From NCBI GenBank assembly GCA_004297305.1, contig SCTR01000002.1:143440-207439 (forward strand): a DNA stretch of 64,000 nucleotides. The letters are read 5' to 3'. The notes under the pieces were generated by a model. That model saw nothing but the letters and a program-made list of their open reading frames with translations, searched no databases and was not told the origin of the DNA. Position numbers and translations under genes: made by a program. Origin of the DNA: Actinomycetota bacterium. GTDB lineage: Bacteria > Actinomycetota > Actinomycetes > S36-B12 > FW305-bin1. Below are positions 44,076-58,380 of this stretch, piece by piece (within the stretch, counting starts at the first letter, position 1; every line of letters starts with the position of its first letter).

Positions 44076-44564
44076 TCAGTCCAGGGCGTGCCGGGCCTCG
44101 GGGTTGAGGACTCCCCAGGCGATGAGTTGGTCGGCGAGCATGCTCGGCGGCTCGTCGTAGATGACCGCCAGGGTGCGCAGGTCGTCCTGACGGATGGACA
44201 GGATCCGTCCGTTGTAGTCGCCGCGCTGCGCTTGGATGGCAGCGGCGTACCGCGCCAGCGGCCCGGCCTTCTCGGCCGGGACCTGACCCAACCGTTCCAG
44301 GTCGATGACCAGTCGCGGAGGCGGTTCGGCGGCGGAGTTCGGGGAACCGTCCGGGAGCAGTTCGGAGACCGGTACGCCGTAGAAGTCGGCGAGCTCGGCG
44401 AGCTTCTGCACCGTGACGGCGCGGTCGCCGCGTTCGTAGGACCCGACGACGACCGCCTTCCAGCGGCCGTCGGACCGTTCCTCGACACCGTGCAGCGACA
44501 AGCCCTGCTGCTGGCGGATGGCGCGCAGCCGTGAGCCCAGCGCCTTCGCGTAGTCGGTGGCCAT
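44076..44564 (-). CDS. bldD: Developmental regulator BldD (c-di-GMP-responsive)
   Basis: A 162-residue DNA-binding protein. The N-terminal HTH domain is nearly a textbook BldD: YAKALGSRLRAIRQQQGLSL and WKAVVVGSYERGDRAVTVQ, LAELADFYGVPVSELLP. The C-terminal domain has the c-di-GMP motif RGD (114-116), eight residues, then RQDD (125-128), the same numbering as in Streptomyces coelicolor. By family, tetrameric c-di-GMP dimerises BldD, which then represses sporulation genes. Its presence suggests a multicellular or sporulating actinomycete, although non-sporulating ones carry it too. It lies beside pyrR as in Streptomyces. A promoter with a BldD-box-like site lies upstream at 44709-44738. Confidence 0.95.
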   Translation of the reverse strand: MATDYAKALGSRLRAIRQQQGLSLHGVEERSDGRWKAVVVGSYERGDRAVTVQKLAELADFYGVPVSELLPDGSPNSAAEPPPRLVIDLERLGQVPAEKAGPLARYAAAIQAQRGDYNGRILSIRQDDLRTLAVIYDEPPSMLADQLIAWGVLNPEARHALD

Positions 44565-44574
44565 GGTGCGCTCC

Positions 44575-44652
44575 AGGTGCAGTGGTCGTCAGGTGCGGTC
44601 GTCGTCAAGTGCAGTGGTCGTCAGGTGCGGTCGTCGTCAGGTGCAGTCGCCG
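44575..44652. repeat. 16-bp tandem repeat in the bldD leader
   Basis: Four full units (44575-44590, 44591-44606, 44607-44622, 44623-44638) and a partial one alternate between AGGTGCAGTGGTCGTC and AGGTGCGGTCGTCGTC types, with one A variant. They start 10 bases upstream of the bldD start codon, so they lie in its 5' leader. Confidence 0.9.
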
Positions 44653-44708
44653 CGGCTCGGCGCCGTACGTGTCACGTCGCGTCGCCGCCGCTCTGGTGAC
44701 GTCACTGG

Positions 44709-44738
44709 ACGTTACGGAGCGTGATCGAGGGGAAGCAA
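44709..44738 (-). promoter_or_regulatory. bldD promoter overlapped by a BldD-box-like site
   Basis: On the reverse strand TTGCTT (44738-44733) and TAACGT (44714-44709) are spaced by 18 bases. The 15-mer GTTACGGAGCGTGAT at 44711-44725 fits the BldD consensus NTNACNC(A/T)GNGTNAN except for one base, and covers the -10. This suggests autoregulation, as known in Streptomyces. Confidence 0.5.
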
Positions 44739-44763
44739 CTCAGCGGGCGACCGTTGCTCCATC

Positions 44764-44819
44764 CGGCGCAGACCGGGGCAGACCGTTCGGCGCAGACCGT
44801 CCGGCGCAGACCGTCCGGC
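44764..44819. repeat. GCAGACCG repeat cluster
   Basis: GCAGACCG occurs at 44768, 44778, 44792 and 44806, at steps of 10, 14 and 14 bases, embedded in CCGGC-type sequence. Confidence 0.8.
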
Positions 44820-44879
44820 TTTGCGCGCCTTGACGTCGCTCACGGCGGCCTTGGGCCGCCGCTGAGCGACCACAACGCG

Positions 44880-45038
44880 CGCAACACCGGAAACGACGAC
44901 GGCAACACCGGAAACGACGACGCCACCGCCGGGACCATGACGGCAACACCGGAAACGACGACGGCGACGCCGGGACCGACGACGCCACCGCCGGGACCGA
45001 CGACGGCGACGCAGGGATCGACGACGGCCACGACGCGG
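44880..45038. repeat. 21-bp minisatellite, about seven units
   Basis: Units of the type GGCAACACCGGAAACGACGA(C) repeat from 44880 to 45025 with partial copies to 45038; one unit (44922-44941) is 20 bases. Two families alternate (ACACCGGAAACG and ACGCCGGGACCG). It ends 21 bases before the proposed pyrR -35. Confidence 0.9.
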
Positions 45039-45059
45039 CCGGGGGGTGGCGACGCCGGA

Positions 45060-45087
45060 TTGGGGGAACGGCTTGCGCTGCTAGGCT
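45060..45087 (+). promoter_or_regulatory. pyrR operon promoter
   Basis: TTGGGG (45060-45065) and TAGGCT (45082-45087) are spaced by 16 bases. Transcription would start near 45094, leaving a leader of about 58 bases that holds the PyrR-type hairpin. Confidence 0.5.
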
Positions 45088-45114
45088 CAGCGGCGCAACG
45101 ACGTCCTTTAACGA

Positions 45115-45140
45115 CCCGTCCGGCGAGGCGGGGAAGGAGG
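45115..45140 (+). promoter_or_regulatory. PyrR-binding hairpin next to the pyrR ribosome site
   Basis: CCCG-TCC (45115-45121) pairs with GG-CGGG (45127-45132) around the loop GGCGA. The loop region TCCGGCGAGG fits the PyrR-binding core TCCNGNGAGG. AAGGAGG (45134-45140), the ribosome site for ATG 45152, follows at once, so PyrR bound to UMP could block translation, as shown for Mycobacterium smegmatis pyrR. Confidence 0.6.
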
Positions 45141-45148
45141 TCGGCTGA

Positions 45149-46691
<1,543 letters not shown>

Positions 46692-46695
<4 letters not shown>

Positions 46696-47990
46696 CCGGT
46701 CCCGATTACGTACTGCGCGGCGCCCGGCCGTACGGCGGTGATCCCGTCGACCTCGTGCTCGCCGACGGCCGGATCGTCGAGGTGGCGGCGCCGGGGACGG
46801 CGTCGCGGGCCGGCGCCGGCGTCGTCGACGCCGACGGTCTGGTGGCGTTGCCCGGTCTGGTCGACCTGCACACCCACCTGCGCGAGCCCGGCCGCGAGGA
46901 CGCCGAGACCGTCGAGACCGGCTCCTGCGCAGCGGCTCTGGGCGGTTTCACGGCGGTCCATGCGATGGCCAACACCGATCCGGTCGCCGACACCGCGGGG
47001 GTGGTGGAGCAGGTCTGGCGGCTCGGTCAGCGCGTGGGCCTGGTCGAGGTCCGGCCGGTCGGCGCGGTCACGGTCGGCCTCGACGGGGAACGGTTGGCCG
47101 AGCTCGGGGCGATGGCCGACAGCGCCGGGGGCGTCCGGCTGTTCAGTGACGACGGCCGCTGCGTGAGCGACGCCGTGCTGATGCGCCGCGCGCTGGAGTA
47201 CGTCAAGGCGTTCGACGGTGCCATCGCGCAGCACGCCCAGGAGCCCCGGCTGACCGAGGGCGCCCAGATGAACGAGGGGGTGCTCAGCGGTGTCCTCGGC
47301 CTGCGCGGCTGGCCGGCGGTGGCCGAGGAGGCCATCGTCGCGCGCGACACCCTGCTGGCCGCCCACGTCGGGTCGCGGCTGCACGTCTGCCACGTGTCGA
47401 CGGCGGGCACCGTCGAGATCGTCCGCGCGGCCAAGGCCCGCGGCATCGCGGTCACCGCGGAGGTCACCCCGCATCACCTCAGCCTCACCGACGAGCTGGC
47501 CACGACCTACGACCCGGTCTACAAGGTGAACCCGCCGCTGCGGACCAAGGCCGACGTCGAGGCGGTGCGGGCGGGACTGGCCGACGGGACCATCGACGCC
47601 GTCGCCACCGACCACGCGCCGCATCCGCACGAGGACAAGGACTGCGAGTGGGCCGACGCGGCCTTCGGCATGGTCGGCCTGCAGACCGCACTGGGGGTGA
47701 CCGTCGAGGCCACCAGCGGTCCGGACGGCCCCGACTGGCGGCTGCTGGCCGACCGGATGTCGGTGCGACCGGCCCGCATCGGCCGGGTCGCCGGACAGGG
47801 GCGGCCGCTGGCGGTCGGCGAACCGGCCCACGTCGTGCTGGTCGACCCGGCGGCGCGGTGGGTCGTCGACCCGGCGGCGCTGGCCAGCCGCAGCCGCAAC
47901 ACTCCGTTCGCGGGCCGCGAACTGCCGACCCGGGTGGTCGCCACGTTCTTCGCCGGCCGCGCCACGGTGCTGGACGGAGCGCTCACGTGA
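46692..47990 (+). CDS. pyrC: Dihydroorotase
   Basis: A 432-residue type I amidohydrolase that cyclises carbamoyl aspartate. The metal-binding [20 protein letters not shown] starts near residue 56, [14 protein letters not shown] follows, then the bridging-Lys equivalent region and [22 protein letters not shown]-type [14 protein letters not shown] and [14 protein letters not shown] with the catalytic Asp. Length fits the Bacillus/actinobacterial type. Overlaps on both sides show operon coupling. Confidence 0.96.
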
Positions 47991-48547
47991 GCGGTGGCGA
48001 CGGAGCGCTGGCGGCCGCGTCGGCACCGGTGACCCAGGGCACGGTCCGGTTCCTGCTCGTCCTGGCGTTGCTCGGTGTCGTCGGGCTGGCGCTGTGGGCG
48101 ATGCGCCGCGGCTGGGTACGGCGAGGCCGCCGGCAGGCCGACGTGCCCGCGCCGGCACCGCCGCCGGCGCGGCTGTCGGCGCCGCTGGTCGACCGGCTGG
48201 ACGGCCTGTACGTCGGCACGGTCCGGTCCGGCGACTGGCTGGACCGGATCGTCGCGCACGGCCTCGGTACACGCAGCGCCGCCTCGCTCACCGTGACGGC
48301 CGAGGGCGTGCTGCTCGATCGGGCGGGCGGCGCCGAGCTGTTCGTCCCGGCTACTGCCCTGCGGGCGGTGAGCCTGCAGCGGGGTATCGCCGGCCGGGTG
48401 TACGAGGCGCACGGGGTGCTGGTGCTCACCTGGTCGCTGGGCGATCTGGTGCTGGACACCGGGTTCCGCGCCCGGCACACCGCGGATCACGAAGCGGTCG
48501 CCGTCGCGGTGGCAGGACTGGTCCACGCCCAGGAGGGAGCTGCATGA
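47987..48547 (+). CDS. Single-pass membrane protein of the pyr operon (PH-like domain)
   Basis: A 186-residue protein with one membrane helix near residues 21-40 ([19 protein letters not shown]), an Arg-rich cytoplasmic stretch, a Pro/Ala linker and a beta-rich domain of about 130 residues. [32 protein letters not shown] and [18 protein letters not shown] resemble the PH-like domain annotated as transporter-associated in the actinobacterial pyr operon. Function unknown. GTG 47987 overlaps pyrC and the stop overlaps carA by ATGA. Confidence 0.82.
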   Translation: MSGGDGALAAASAPVTQGTVRFLLVLALLGVVGLALWAMRRGWVRRGRRQADVPAPAPPPARLSAPLVDRLDGLYVGTVRSGDWLDRIVAHGLGTRSAASLTVTAEGVLLDRAGGAELFVPATALRAVSLQRGIAGRVYEAHGVLVLTWSLGDLVLDTGFRARHTADHEAVAVAVAGLVHAQEGAA

Positions 48548-49727
48548 CCGCGCTGATAGGACGTTCGGCGGTGCCGGGGATGCTCGTGCTGGAGGACGGC
48601 CGGGTGCTGCGGGGATCGTCGTTCGGGGCGGTCGGCGAGACGTTCGGCGAGGCGGTGTTCGCCACCGGGATGTCCGGTTACCAGGAGACGCTGACCGACC
48701 CGTCGTACCACCGGCAGGTCGTGGTGATGACCGCGCCGCACGTCGGCAACACCGGGATGAACGACGAGGACGCTGAGTCGCGCCGGATCTGGGTCGCCGG
48801 GTTCGTCGTACGCGACCCGTCACGGGTCGCCAGCAACTGGCGATCGCGCCGGACCCTGGACGACGAGCTGCGGGCCGGCGGCGTGGTCGGGGTGTGCGAC
48901 ATCGACACTCGGGCGCTGACCCGGCACCTGCGCGAACGGGGCGCCATGCGCGTCGGGCTGTTCAGCGGCGACGCCGCGGCGGCCCCGGTCGACGACCTCG
49001 TCGAGCGGGTGCTGGCCAGTCCGCCGATGACCGGCGCGGACCTCACCGGCGCGGTCACGACGCCGGAGCCCTACGTCGTGCCGGCGATCGGCGAGAAGCG
49101 GTTCACCGTCGCGGCCGTCGATCTTGGCATCAAGGCCATGACGCCGCATCGCATGGCGCAGCGGGGGATCGAGGTGCACGTGCTGCCGGCGACGGTGAGC
49201 GCCGCGGACCTGCTGGCAGTGCCGGCCGATGGTGTCTTCCTGTCCAACGGACCCGGCGATCCCGCCGCGGCCGACCATGCGGTCAGTCTCGCCCAGGCGG
49301 CGCTGGACGTGAGCCGGCCGCTGTTCGGGATCTGTTTCGGCAATCAGATCCTCGGCCGGGCGCTCGGCTTCGGCACGTACAAGCTGAAGTACGGCCACCG
49401 GGGCATCAACCAGCCGGTGCAGGACCGGGTCACCGGCCGGGTCGAGGTCACCGCGCACAACCACGGCTTCGCCGTCGACGCCCCGCTGGACCGGGTCTGC
49501 GACACCCCGTACGGCCGCGCCGAGGTCAGTCACGTCAACCTCAACGACGACGTGGTCGAGGGACTGCACTGCCTGGACGTCCCGGCGTTCAGCGTGCAGT
49601 ACCACCCGGAAGCCGCCGCCGGGCCGCACGACGCGGCGTACCTGTTCGACCGGTTCTGTTCGTACCTGGGCGGTTTCGTCGATGCCCCAGACTCAGGCGG
49701 CGCGACCGCCGGGAAGGGCGGCCGCTG

Positions 49728-49728
<1 letters not shown>
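48544..49728 (+). CDS. carA: Carbamoyl-phosphate synthase small subunit
   Basis: A 394-residue glutaminase subunit that feeds ammonia to CarB. The N-terminal domain shows [32 protein letters not shown] and [17 protein letters not shown]; the amidotransferase half has the catalytic Cys in [16 protein letters not shown] and the His/Glu in [15 protein letters not shown]. It overlaps carB by one base (TGATG). Confidence 0.97.
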
Positions 49729-53083
<3,355 letters not shown>

Positions 53084-53084
<1 letters not shown>

Positions 53085-53971
53085 TGCCGGTCCAGGTCAA
53101 GGGCGAGGTGCTCGCGCTGCGCCGGGTCGGTGGCTATCACGTCATGACCATCACCTGTCCCGGAGTGCCGGAGCTGACCCGGCCCGGGCACTTCCTCACC
53201 CTGGCCGTGGGCGGCGAGGAAAGCGGCATGGTGCTGCGGCGTGCCTTCAGCATCCACAAGGTGCAGTCCCGCGGCGTGTACGGCGGCACCGCCGACATCG
53301 TCTTCGCGGTCAACGGCAAGGGCACCCGCTGGTTGGCCGAGCGGCACCGGCACGATCCGCTCGAGGTCGTCGGCCCGCTCGGCCGGCCGTTCGCGCTGCC
53401 CCGCGAGCCGGTGTCCTGCGTGCTGGTCGGCGGCGGCTACGGGTCGGCGCCGCTGTTCATGCTCGCCGAGCAGTTGCGCGCCCGGGGCTGCCGGGTCGAC
53501 GTGGTCCTCGGCGCGGCACGCGAGGACAAGCTGTTCGGCGTACTGGACGCCAAGCGGATGGCCGCCTCCCTCACGCTGACGACCGACGACGGCTCGGTGG
53601 GAGAGCGAGGCCGGGTCACCGACGTGCTGCCCGAACTGCTGCGCCGGGTGGGCGGCGAGGTGGTCTACGCCTGCGGCCCGATGCCCATGCTCGCCGCGGT
53701 CGCCGAGCAGGCCGCCGCGCACGGCGCGCACAGCCAGACCGCGGTCGAGGAGTCCATGGCGTGCGGCGTCGGGGTCTGCATGACCTGCGTGCTACCGGTG
53801 GTCGGCGACGACGGGCAGACCCGGATGCTGCGCTCGTGCGTGGACGGACCGGTGTTCCGAGGTGACCGGGTCCGCTGGGCCGACGTCGGTACGGTGCCCG
53901 CGGACTGCCTCGGCGCTCCCGAGCCGGAGCCGGAGGCCGCCGTACCGGCCGCGAACGGAGGCCCGTCGTGA
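53084..53971 (+). CDS. pyrK: Dihydroorotate dehydrogenase electron-transfer subunit
   Basis: A 295-residue ferredoxin-reductase-type protein with FAD (RRAFSIHKV), NAD ([18 protein letters not shown]) and a C-terminal [2Fe-2S] site whose cysteines lie in [14 protein letters not shown] and RSCVDGPVF. It passes electrons from the class IB PyrD to NAD. The C-terminal 35 residues are Pro/Glu-rich. ATG 53084 overlaps carB; the stop overlaps pyrD by GTGA, which keeps the two subunits together. Confidence 0.94.
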
Positions 53972-54987
53972 CCCGAGCCGTCATCGCCTACGGCCCCCGG
54001 CAGCGCCCGGACGTGCTGCCCGACGTCGACATGTCCACGTCGCTGGCCGGCGCCACGCTGCCCAGTCCCGTGCTGACCGCATCCGGCTGTGCCGCAGCGG
54101 GTCGCGAGCTCGACCAGTTCCTCGACGTGGCCTCGCTCGGCGCCGTGGTGACCAAGAGCATCATGCTGCGGCCGCGGTCGGGCCGCCCGACGCCGCGGAT
54201 GGCCGAGACCCCCGCCGGCATGCTCAACTCGATCGGCTTGCAGGGCCCGGGGATCGACGCGTTCCTGGAGCACGACCTCGCCTGGCTGCGGGAACGTGGC
54301 GCGCGCGCGGTGGTGTCCATCGCCGGGGGGTCCATCGACGAGTACACCCGGCTCGCGCAGAAGCTGCGCCACGTCAGCGACATCACGGCGATCGAGGTCA
54401 ACATCTCCTGCCCGAACGTCGAGAGCCGCGGGCAGGTCTTCGCCTGCGACCCGAGCGCCGCGGCGGCGGTGATCCACACCGTCCGCCGCAGTTCCGCGCC
54501 GGGGCTGCCGGTGCTGGCGAAACTGTCGCCGGACGTCACCGACATCACCGTGATCGCCGGTGCCTGCATCGACGCCGGCGCCGACGGGATCTCGTTGATC
54601 AACACGGCCCTCGGCATGGTCATCGATACCGACACGATGCGACCGGCGCTGGCCGGGATCACCGGGGGCCTGTCCGGACCGGCGATCCGGCCGATCGCGG
54701 TCCGCTGCATCTGGCAGGTCCGGCAGGCGTTTCCCGACATCCCGATCCTGGGGATGGGCGGGATCCGCACCGGCCGGGACGCCCTGGAACTCGTGCTGGC
54801 CGGCGCGGACGCGGTATCGGTCGGTACGGCGACGTTCAACGACCCGTCGGCACCGGCCCGAGTCGCCGCGGAGCTGACCCGGGCGCTGGCGGAGCGTGGC
54901 TTCGACCGGTTCCGGGACGCGGTGTCGTTCGCGCATCGCGACCCGGCCGCCGCCCTCGGCGACGACGACGGCGAGGTCGGCCCGTGA
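53968..54987 (+). CDS. pyrD: Dihydroorotate dehydrogenase, class IB catalytic subunit
   Basis: A 339-residue FMN barrel that oxidises dihydroorotate. The catalytic base of class I enzymes is Cys, seen in [11 protein letters not shown]; other marks are [22 protein letters not shown] and [14 protein letters not shown]. Class IB is confirmed by the adjacent pyrK. This differs from the membrane-linked class II enzyme of mycobacteria. The stop overlaps pyrF by GTGA. Confidence 0.95.
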   Translation: MTRAVIAYGPRQRPDVLPDVDMSTSLAGATLPSPVLTASGCAAAGRELDQFLDVASLGAVVTKSIMLRPRSGRPTPRMAETPAGMLNSIGLQGPGIDAFLEHDLAWLRERGARAVVSIAGGSIDEYTRLAQKLRHVSDITAIEVNISCPNVESRGQVFACDPSAAAAVIHTVRRSSAPGLPVLAKLSPDVTDITVIAGACIDAGADGISLINTALGMVIDTDTMRPALAGITGGLSGPAIRPIAVRCIWQVRQAFPDIPILGMGGIRTGRDALELVLAGADAVSVGTATFNDPSAPARVAAELTRALAERGFDRFRDAVSFAHRDPAAALGDDDGEVGP

Positions 54988-55679
54988 CCGCGGCGCTCGC
55001 GGTCGCCCTCGACGCCCCGGACCTGGCGACGGTGCGGGCCTGGTCCGGTGCCGTTGCGCCGTACGTGAGCACCCTGAAGGTCGGCCTGCAGGTGTATCTG
55101 CGCGACGGCGAGGCCGGCGTCCGGGCGGCCCGGCAGGCCGCTGCCGACGCCGGCTCGCCCTGCGAGCTCTTCCTGGACCTGAAGCTGCACGACATCCCGG
55201 CGACCGTCGGCGGGGCGGCACGGTCGCTGGCACCGCTGCGTCCGGCGTACGTCACCGTGCACGCCAGCGGCGGGGCGGCGATGGTGCGCGCCGCCGTCGA
55301 GGGCCTGCCCGGCTGTTGCGTGGTCGCGGTGACCGTGCTGACCTCGCTCGGCCCGCAGGACCTGGCCGCGGTCGGCCTCGCCGGCCCGGCCGGTACGGCG
55401 GCGACCCGGCTGGCCGAACTCGCTGTCGCGGCCGGGGCGACCGGGGTCGTCTGCTCGCCGCAGGAGGTGGCCGCGGTCCGCGCCGCGGTGGGCCCCGAGA
55501 TCACCCTGATCACGCCGGGGATCCGCCCCGCGGGCGCTGCGCTGGGCGACCAGCAGCGGGTCGCCACGCCGCAACAGGCCCTGGCCGACGGCGCCGACCT
55601 GCTCGTGGTCGGCCGGCCGATCACCGGGGCCGCCGATCCGGGCGCCGCCGCCGCGGCGATGGCGGCGAGCCTGCGCTGA
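54984..55679 (+). CDS. pyrF: Orotidine-5'-phosphate decarboxylase
   Basis: A 231-residue barrel that makes UMP. The catalytic Lys/Asp cluster is in [29 protein letters not shown] opens the protein and ITPGIRPAG with [12 protein letters not shown] closes the phosphate site. It is the shorter (E. coli/Bacillus) form, not the longer mycobacterial type. GTG 54984 overlaps pyrD. It ends the operon; pyrE is not in the window. Confidence 0.95.
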   Translation: MTAALAVALDAPDLATVRAWSGAVAPYVSTLKVGLQVYLRDGEAGVRAARQAAADAGSPCELFLDLKLHDIPATVGGAARSLAPLRPAYVTVHASGGAAMVRAAVEGLPGCCVVAVTVLTSLGPQDLAAVGLAGPAGTAATRLAELAVAAGATGVVCSPQEVAAVRAAVGPEITLITPGIRPAGAALGDQQRVATPQQALADGADLLVVGRPITGAADPGAAAAAMAASLR

Positions 55680-55794
55680 CGCGATGGCCGGAGCCGTCCG
55701 CCCGGCCCGGTGCGATACCGTCGCCGACGTCGCCGGCGGCCGGGGGCGAGCCGCTCGGTGACCCCACGATCGGACCGGCACGAAGGCAGGTCAG

Positions 55795-56130
55795 ATGGCC
55801 CTCCCGAACCTCACCGCGGAGCAGCGTGCCGCGGCATTGGCCCAGGCCGCGGCGGCCCGGCGACTGCGCGCGGAGGTCAAGAACCGCCTGAAGCACTCCG
55901 GCGCCGACATCGGTGACGTGATTCGCGACGGGCAGTCCGACGAGGGCGCCGGCAAGGTCATCGGGAAGCTGCGGGTCTCCGCACTGCTGGAATCCATGCC
56001 CGGAGTGGGCAAGGTCCGCGCCCGGCAGATCATGGAACGGCTGGGCATCGCCGAGTCCCGGCGGGTGCGCGGCCTCGGGCCGCACCAGATCGCCGCCCTG
56101 GAGGGCGAGTTCTCCCGATCCGGGTCGTGA
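55795..56130 (+). CDS. mihF: Actinobacterial integration host factor (mIHF/sIHF)
   Basis: A 111-residue nucleoid protein. [18 protein letters not shown], then the S13-like helix-two-turn-helix region [33 protein letters not shown] in parts, are diagnostic. By family it bends DNA, promotes phage integration and affects nucleoid compaction, and in Streptomyces sporulation. ATG 55795 is preceded by an AAGG-type ribosome site (GAAGGCAGG). Next to gmk as in all actinobacteria; overlaps it by GTGA. Confidence 0.95.
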   Translation: MALPNLTAEQRAAALAQAAAARRLRAEVKNRLKHSGADIGDVIRDGQSDEGAGKVIGKLRVSALLESMPGVGKVRARQIMERLGIAESRRVRGLGPHQIAALEGEFSRSGS

Positions 56131-56705
56131 ACCGCCTCACGGTGCTGTCCGGTCCGTCCGGCGTCGGCAAGAGCACGGTCGTGGCCCGGCTGCGCGCCGA
56201 GCACCCCGACGTCTGGGTGTCGGTGTCGGCGACGACCCGGCCGCCGCGCCCCGGGGAGACCGACGGCGTCGACTACCGCTTCGTCACCGCCGACCACTTC
56301 GACGCCCTGGTCGCCGCCGGCGCGCTGCTGGAGTGGGCGGAGTTCGCCGGCAACCGGTACGGCACCCCCCGGGCCGACGTCGAACGGCAGCTGGCGGCCG
56401 GCATCCCGGTGCTGCTGGAGATCGAACTGCAGGGGGCGCGGCAGGTCCGCGCGGCGATGCCGGACGCCCGGCTGGTCTTCCTGGCCCCGCCGAGCTGGGA
56501 GGAGCTCCGCCGGCGGCTGGTGGGTCGCGGCACCGAGCCGGCCGACGTCATCGCCCGGCGCCTGGAGGTGGCCCGGCAGGAGCTGGCCGCGGAGCGGGAG
56601 TTCGACGCCACCGTGGTGAACTCGTCGGTCGGTGACGCCGCGGCCGCCTTGGTAGAGTTGCTCGGTTCCTCCTGCGGCCAGCGCGCCGGCGACGACCGCG
56701 GCTGA
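56127..56705 (+). CDS. gmk: Guanylate kinase
   Basis: A 192-residue P-loop kinase that phosphorylates [19 protein letters not shown] is the P-loop at residue 8; [34 protein letters not shown] and [23 protein letters not shown] are the GMP-binding and lid motifs. GTG 56127 overlaps the mIHF stop. A TAGAGT inside its 3' end (56652-56657) could be a -10 for rpoZ. Confidence 0.96.
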   Translation: MNRLTVLSGPSGVGKSTVVARLRAEHPDVWVSVSATTRPPRPGETDGVDYRFVTADHFDALVAAGALLEWAEFAGNRYGTPRADVERQLAAGIPVLLEIELQGARQVRAAMPDARLVFLAPPSWEELRRRLVGRGTEPADVIARRLEVARQELAAEREFDATVVNSSVGDAAAALVELLGSSCGQRAGDDRG

Positions 56706-56779
56706 CCACCGAGGACACCCGAACCACCGGACCCCACCGCTCTGCTTCACCGCCGCCGTACCCGACCGGAAGGCCACTC

Positions 56780-57058
56780 GTGCCCACGTCAGCCCGTCCT
56801 GAGGGCATCACCCATCCGTCGATCGACGAGCTGCTCGAGGCGACCGACTCGAAGTACTCGCTGGTGATCTACGCGGCCAAGCGGGCGCGGCAGATCAACG
56901 CGTACTACTCCCAGCTCGGCGAGGGCCTGCTGGAGTACGTCGGTCCCCTCGTGGAGACGCACGTGCAGGAGAAGCCGCTGTCGATCGCGATGCGGGAGAT
57001 CAACGCCGGCCTGCTGGTCGCCGAGCCGATCGAGCCGCTGGAGGAGGCGGCGGGCTGA
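56780..57058 (+). CDS. rpoZ: RNA polymerase omega subunit
   Basis: A 92-residue subunit that helps assemble beta' into RNA polymerase. [34 protein letters not shown] and [16 protein letters not shown] match actinobacterial omega. GTG 56780 follows GGAAGG about 8 bases upstream. It precedes coaBC by 16 bases, the usual gmk-rpoZ-coaBC order. Confidence 0.96.
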   Translation: MPTSARPEGITHPSIDELLEATDSKYSLVIYAAKRARQINAYYSQLGEGLLEYVGPLVETHVQEKPLSIAMREINAGLLVAEPIEPLEEAAG

Positions 57059-57074
57059 CCCCGCCGTCAACGCC

Positions 57075-58310
57075 GTGACCGCCGGCCCGCAGGCTCGCCG
57101 CATCGTCCTCGGGGTCGGTGGCGGGATCGCGGCGTACAAGGTCGCCGACCTGCTCCGGCGGCTGACCGAGAGCGGCCACGACGTGCGAGTCGTGCCGACG
57201 GCCGCGGCGCTGCAGTTCGTCGGCGCGCCGACGTGGGCGGCGCTGTCCGGGCACCCGGTCGCCAGCGACGTCTTCGCCGACGTCCACGACGTGCCGCACG
57301 TGCGGCTGGGCCAGCAGGCCGACCTCGTCCTGGTGGCCCCGGCCACGGCCGATCTGCTCGCCAAGGCCGCCACGGGCCAGGCCGACGACCTGCTCACCGC
57401 GACGCTGCTGACCGCCCGCTGTCCGGTCGTGCTCGCGCCGGCGATGCACACCGAGATGTGGGAGCACCCCGCCACCCGGGCCAACGTCGCCACGCTGCGC
57501 TCGCGCGGCGTGCTGGTCGTCGAGCCGGCGGTCGGCCGGCTGACCGGGGCCGACAGCGGCGCCGGCCGGCTGCCCGAGCCGGCGGAGCTGGCCGCCCTCG
57601 CCGAACGGGTGCTCACCCGCGGCGGGTCCGGCGCCGCCGACCTGCTCGGCCGCCGGGTGCTCGTCAGCGCCGGCGGGACACGCGAGCCGATCGACCCGGT
57701 CCGCTTCCTGGGCAACGCCTCCAGCGGCCGGCAGGGGTGGGCGCTGGCCGCGACCGCGGCGGCCCGGGGCGCCGAGGTCGTGCTGGTCGCCGCGAACGTC
57801 ACGCTGCCCGAGCCGGCCGGAGTCAAGGTCGTGACCGTGGGGACGGCGCTGGAGTTGCAGGACGCGGTCTCCGCCGCCGCTGTCGACGTCGACGCCGTGG
57901 TGATGGCCGCGGCGGTGGCGGACTTCCGGCCGGCGGCCGCCGCGGCGTACAAGATCAAGAAGTCGGACGATCCCGATCAGGTCCCCGAACCCCTTGTGCT
58001 GCAGCGCAATCCGGACGTCCTGCGGGAGATCGTAGCGACCCGCCGGCCGGGTCAGGTGATCGTCGGCTTCGCTGCCGAGACCGGCGACGACCACGCCACC
58101 GTGCTCGAGCACGGCCGGGCCAAGCTCGCGCGCAAGGGCGTCGACCTCCTCGTGGTGAACCCGGTCGGCTCGGGCCTGGCGTTCGGTACGGCCGACAACG
58201 AGGCGGTCGTGCTCGGCGCCGATGGCGCCGAGGTACCGATCGCGAGGGGACCCAAGGACGTGCTGGCCGACGCCGTCTGGGACCTCGTCGTGGCCCGTCT
58301 CACCCACTGA
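57075..58310 (+). CDS. coaBC: Phosphopantothenoylcysteine decarboxylase / synthase
   Basis: A 411-residue bifunctional enzyme of coenzyme A synthesis. The CoaC half has the FMN-binding [18 protein letters not shown], the His-containing [10 protein letters not shown] and the substrate clamp [17 protein letters not shown]. The CoaB half has [28 protein letters not shown], and [20 protein letters not shown]. It adds cysteine to phosphopantothenate with CTP, then decarboxylates. Starts at GTG 57075. Confidence 0.95.
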   Translation: MTAGPQARRIVLGVGGGIAAYKVADLLRRLTESGHDVRVVPTAAALQFVGAPTWAALSGHPVASDVFADVHDVPHVRLGQQADLVLVAPATADLLAKAATGQADDLLTATLLTARCPVVLAPAMHTEMWEHPATRANVATLRSRGVLVVEPAVGRLTGADSGAGRLPEPAELAALAERVLTRGGSGAADLLGRRVLVSAGGTREPIDPVRFLGNASSGRQGWALAATAAARGAEVVLVAANVTLPEPAGVKVVTVGTALELQDAVSAAAVDVDAVVMAAAVADFRPAAAAAYKIKKSDDPDQVPEPLVLQRNPDVLREIVATRRPGQVIVGFAAETGDDHATVLEHGRAKLARKGVDLLVVNPVGSGLAFGTADNEAVVLGADGAEVPIARGPKDVLADAVWDLVVARLTH

Positions 58311-58337
58311 CTTCCGATTGGGGGTCCGCCGGCTCGG

Positions 58338-58343
58338 TAGACT
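58338..58343 (+). promoter_or_regulatory. -10 element of metK
   Basis: TAGACT is a good TANNNT hexamer 37 bases before GTG 58381. A -35 was not clear. AGGAGA about 8 bases from the start serves as ribosome site. Confidence 0.35.
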
Positions 58344-58380
58344 CCCTCGACCCCGCCGGCTGCATCCACAGGAGATCCGC

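Noticed and set aside
44880-45038. CRISPR array
   Set aside because: Units are contiguous with no unique spacers, and no cas genes are near.
58311-58380. SAM riboswitch upstream of metK
   Set aside because: The 70-base leader is too short after the proposed -10 and no SAM-I, II or IV core was recognised.
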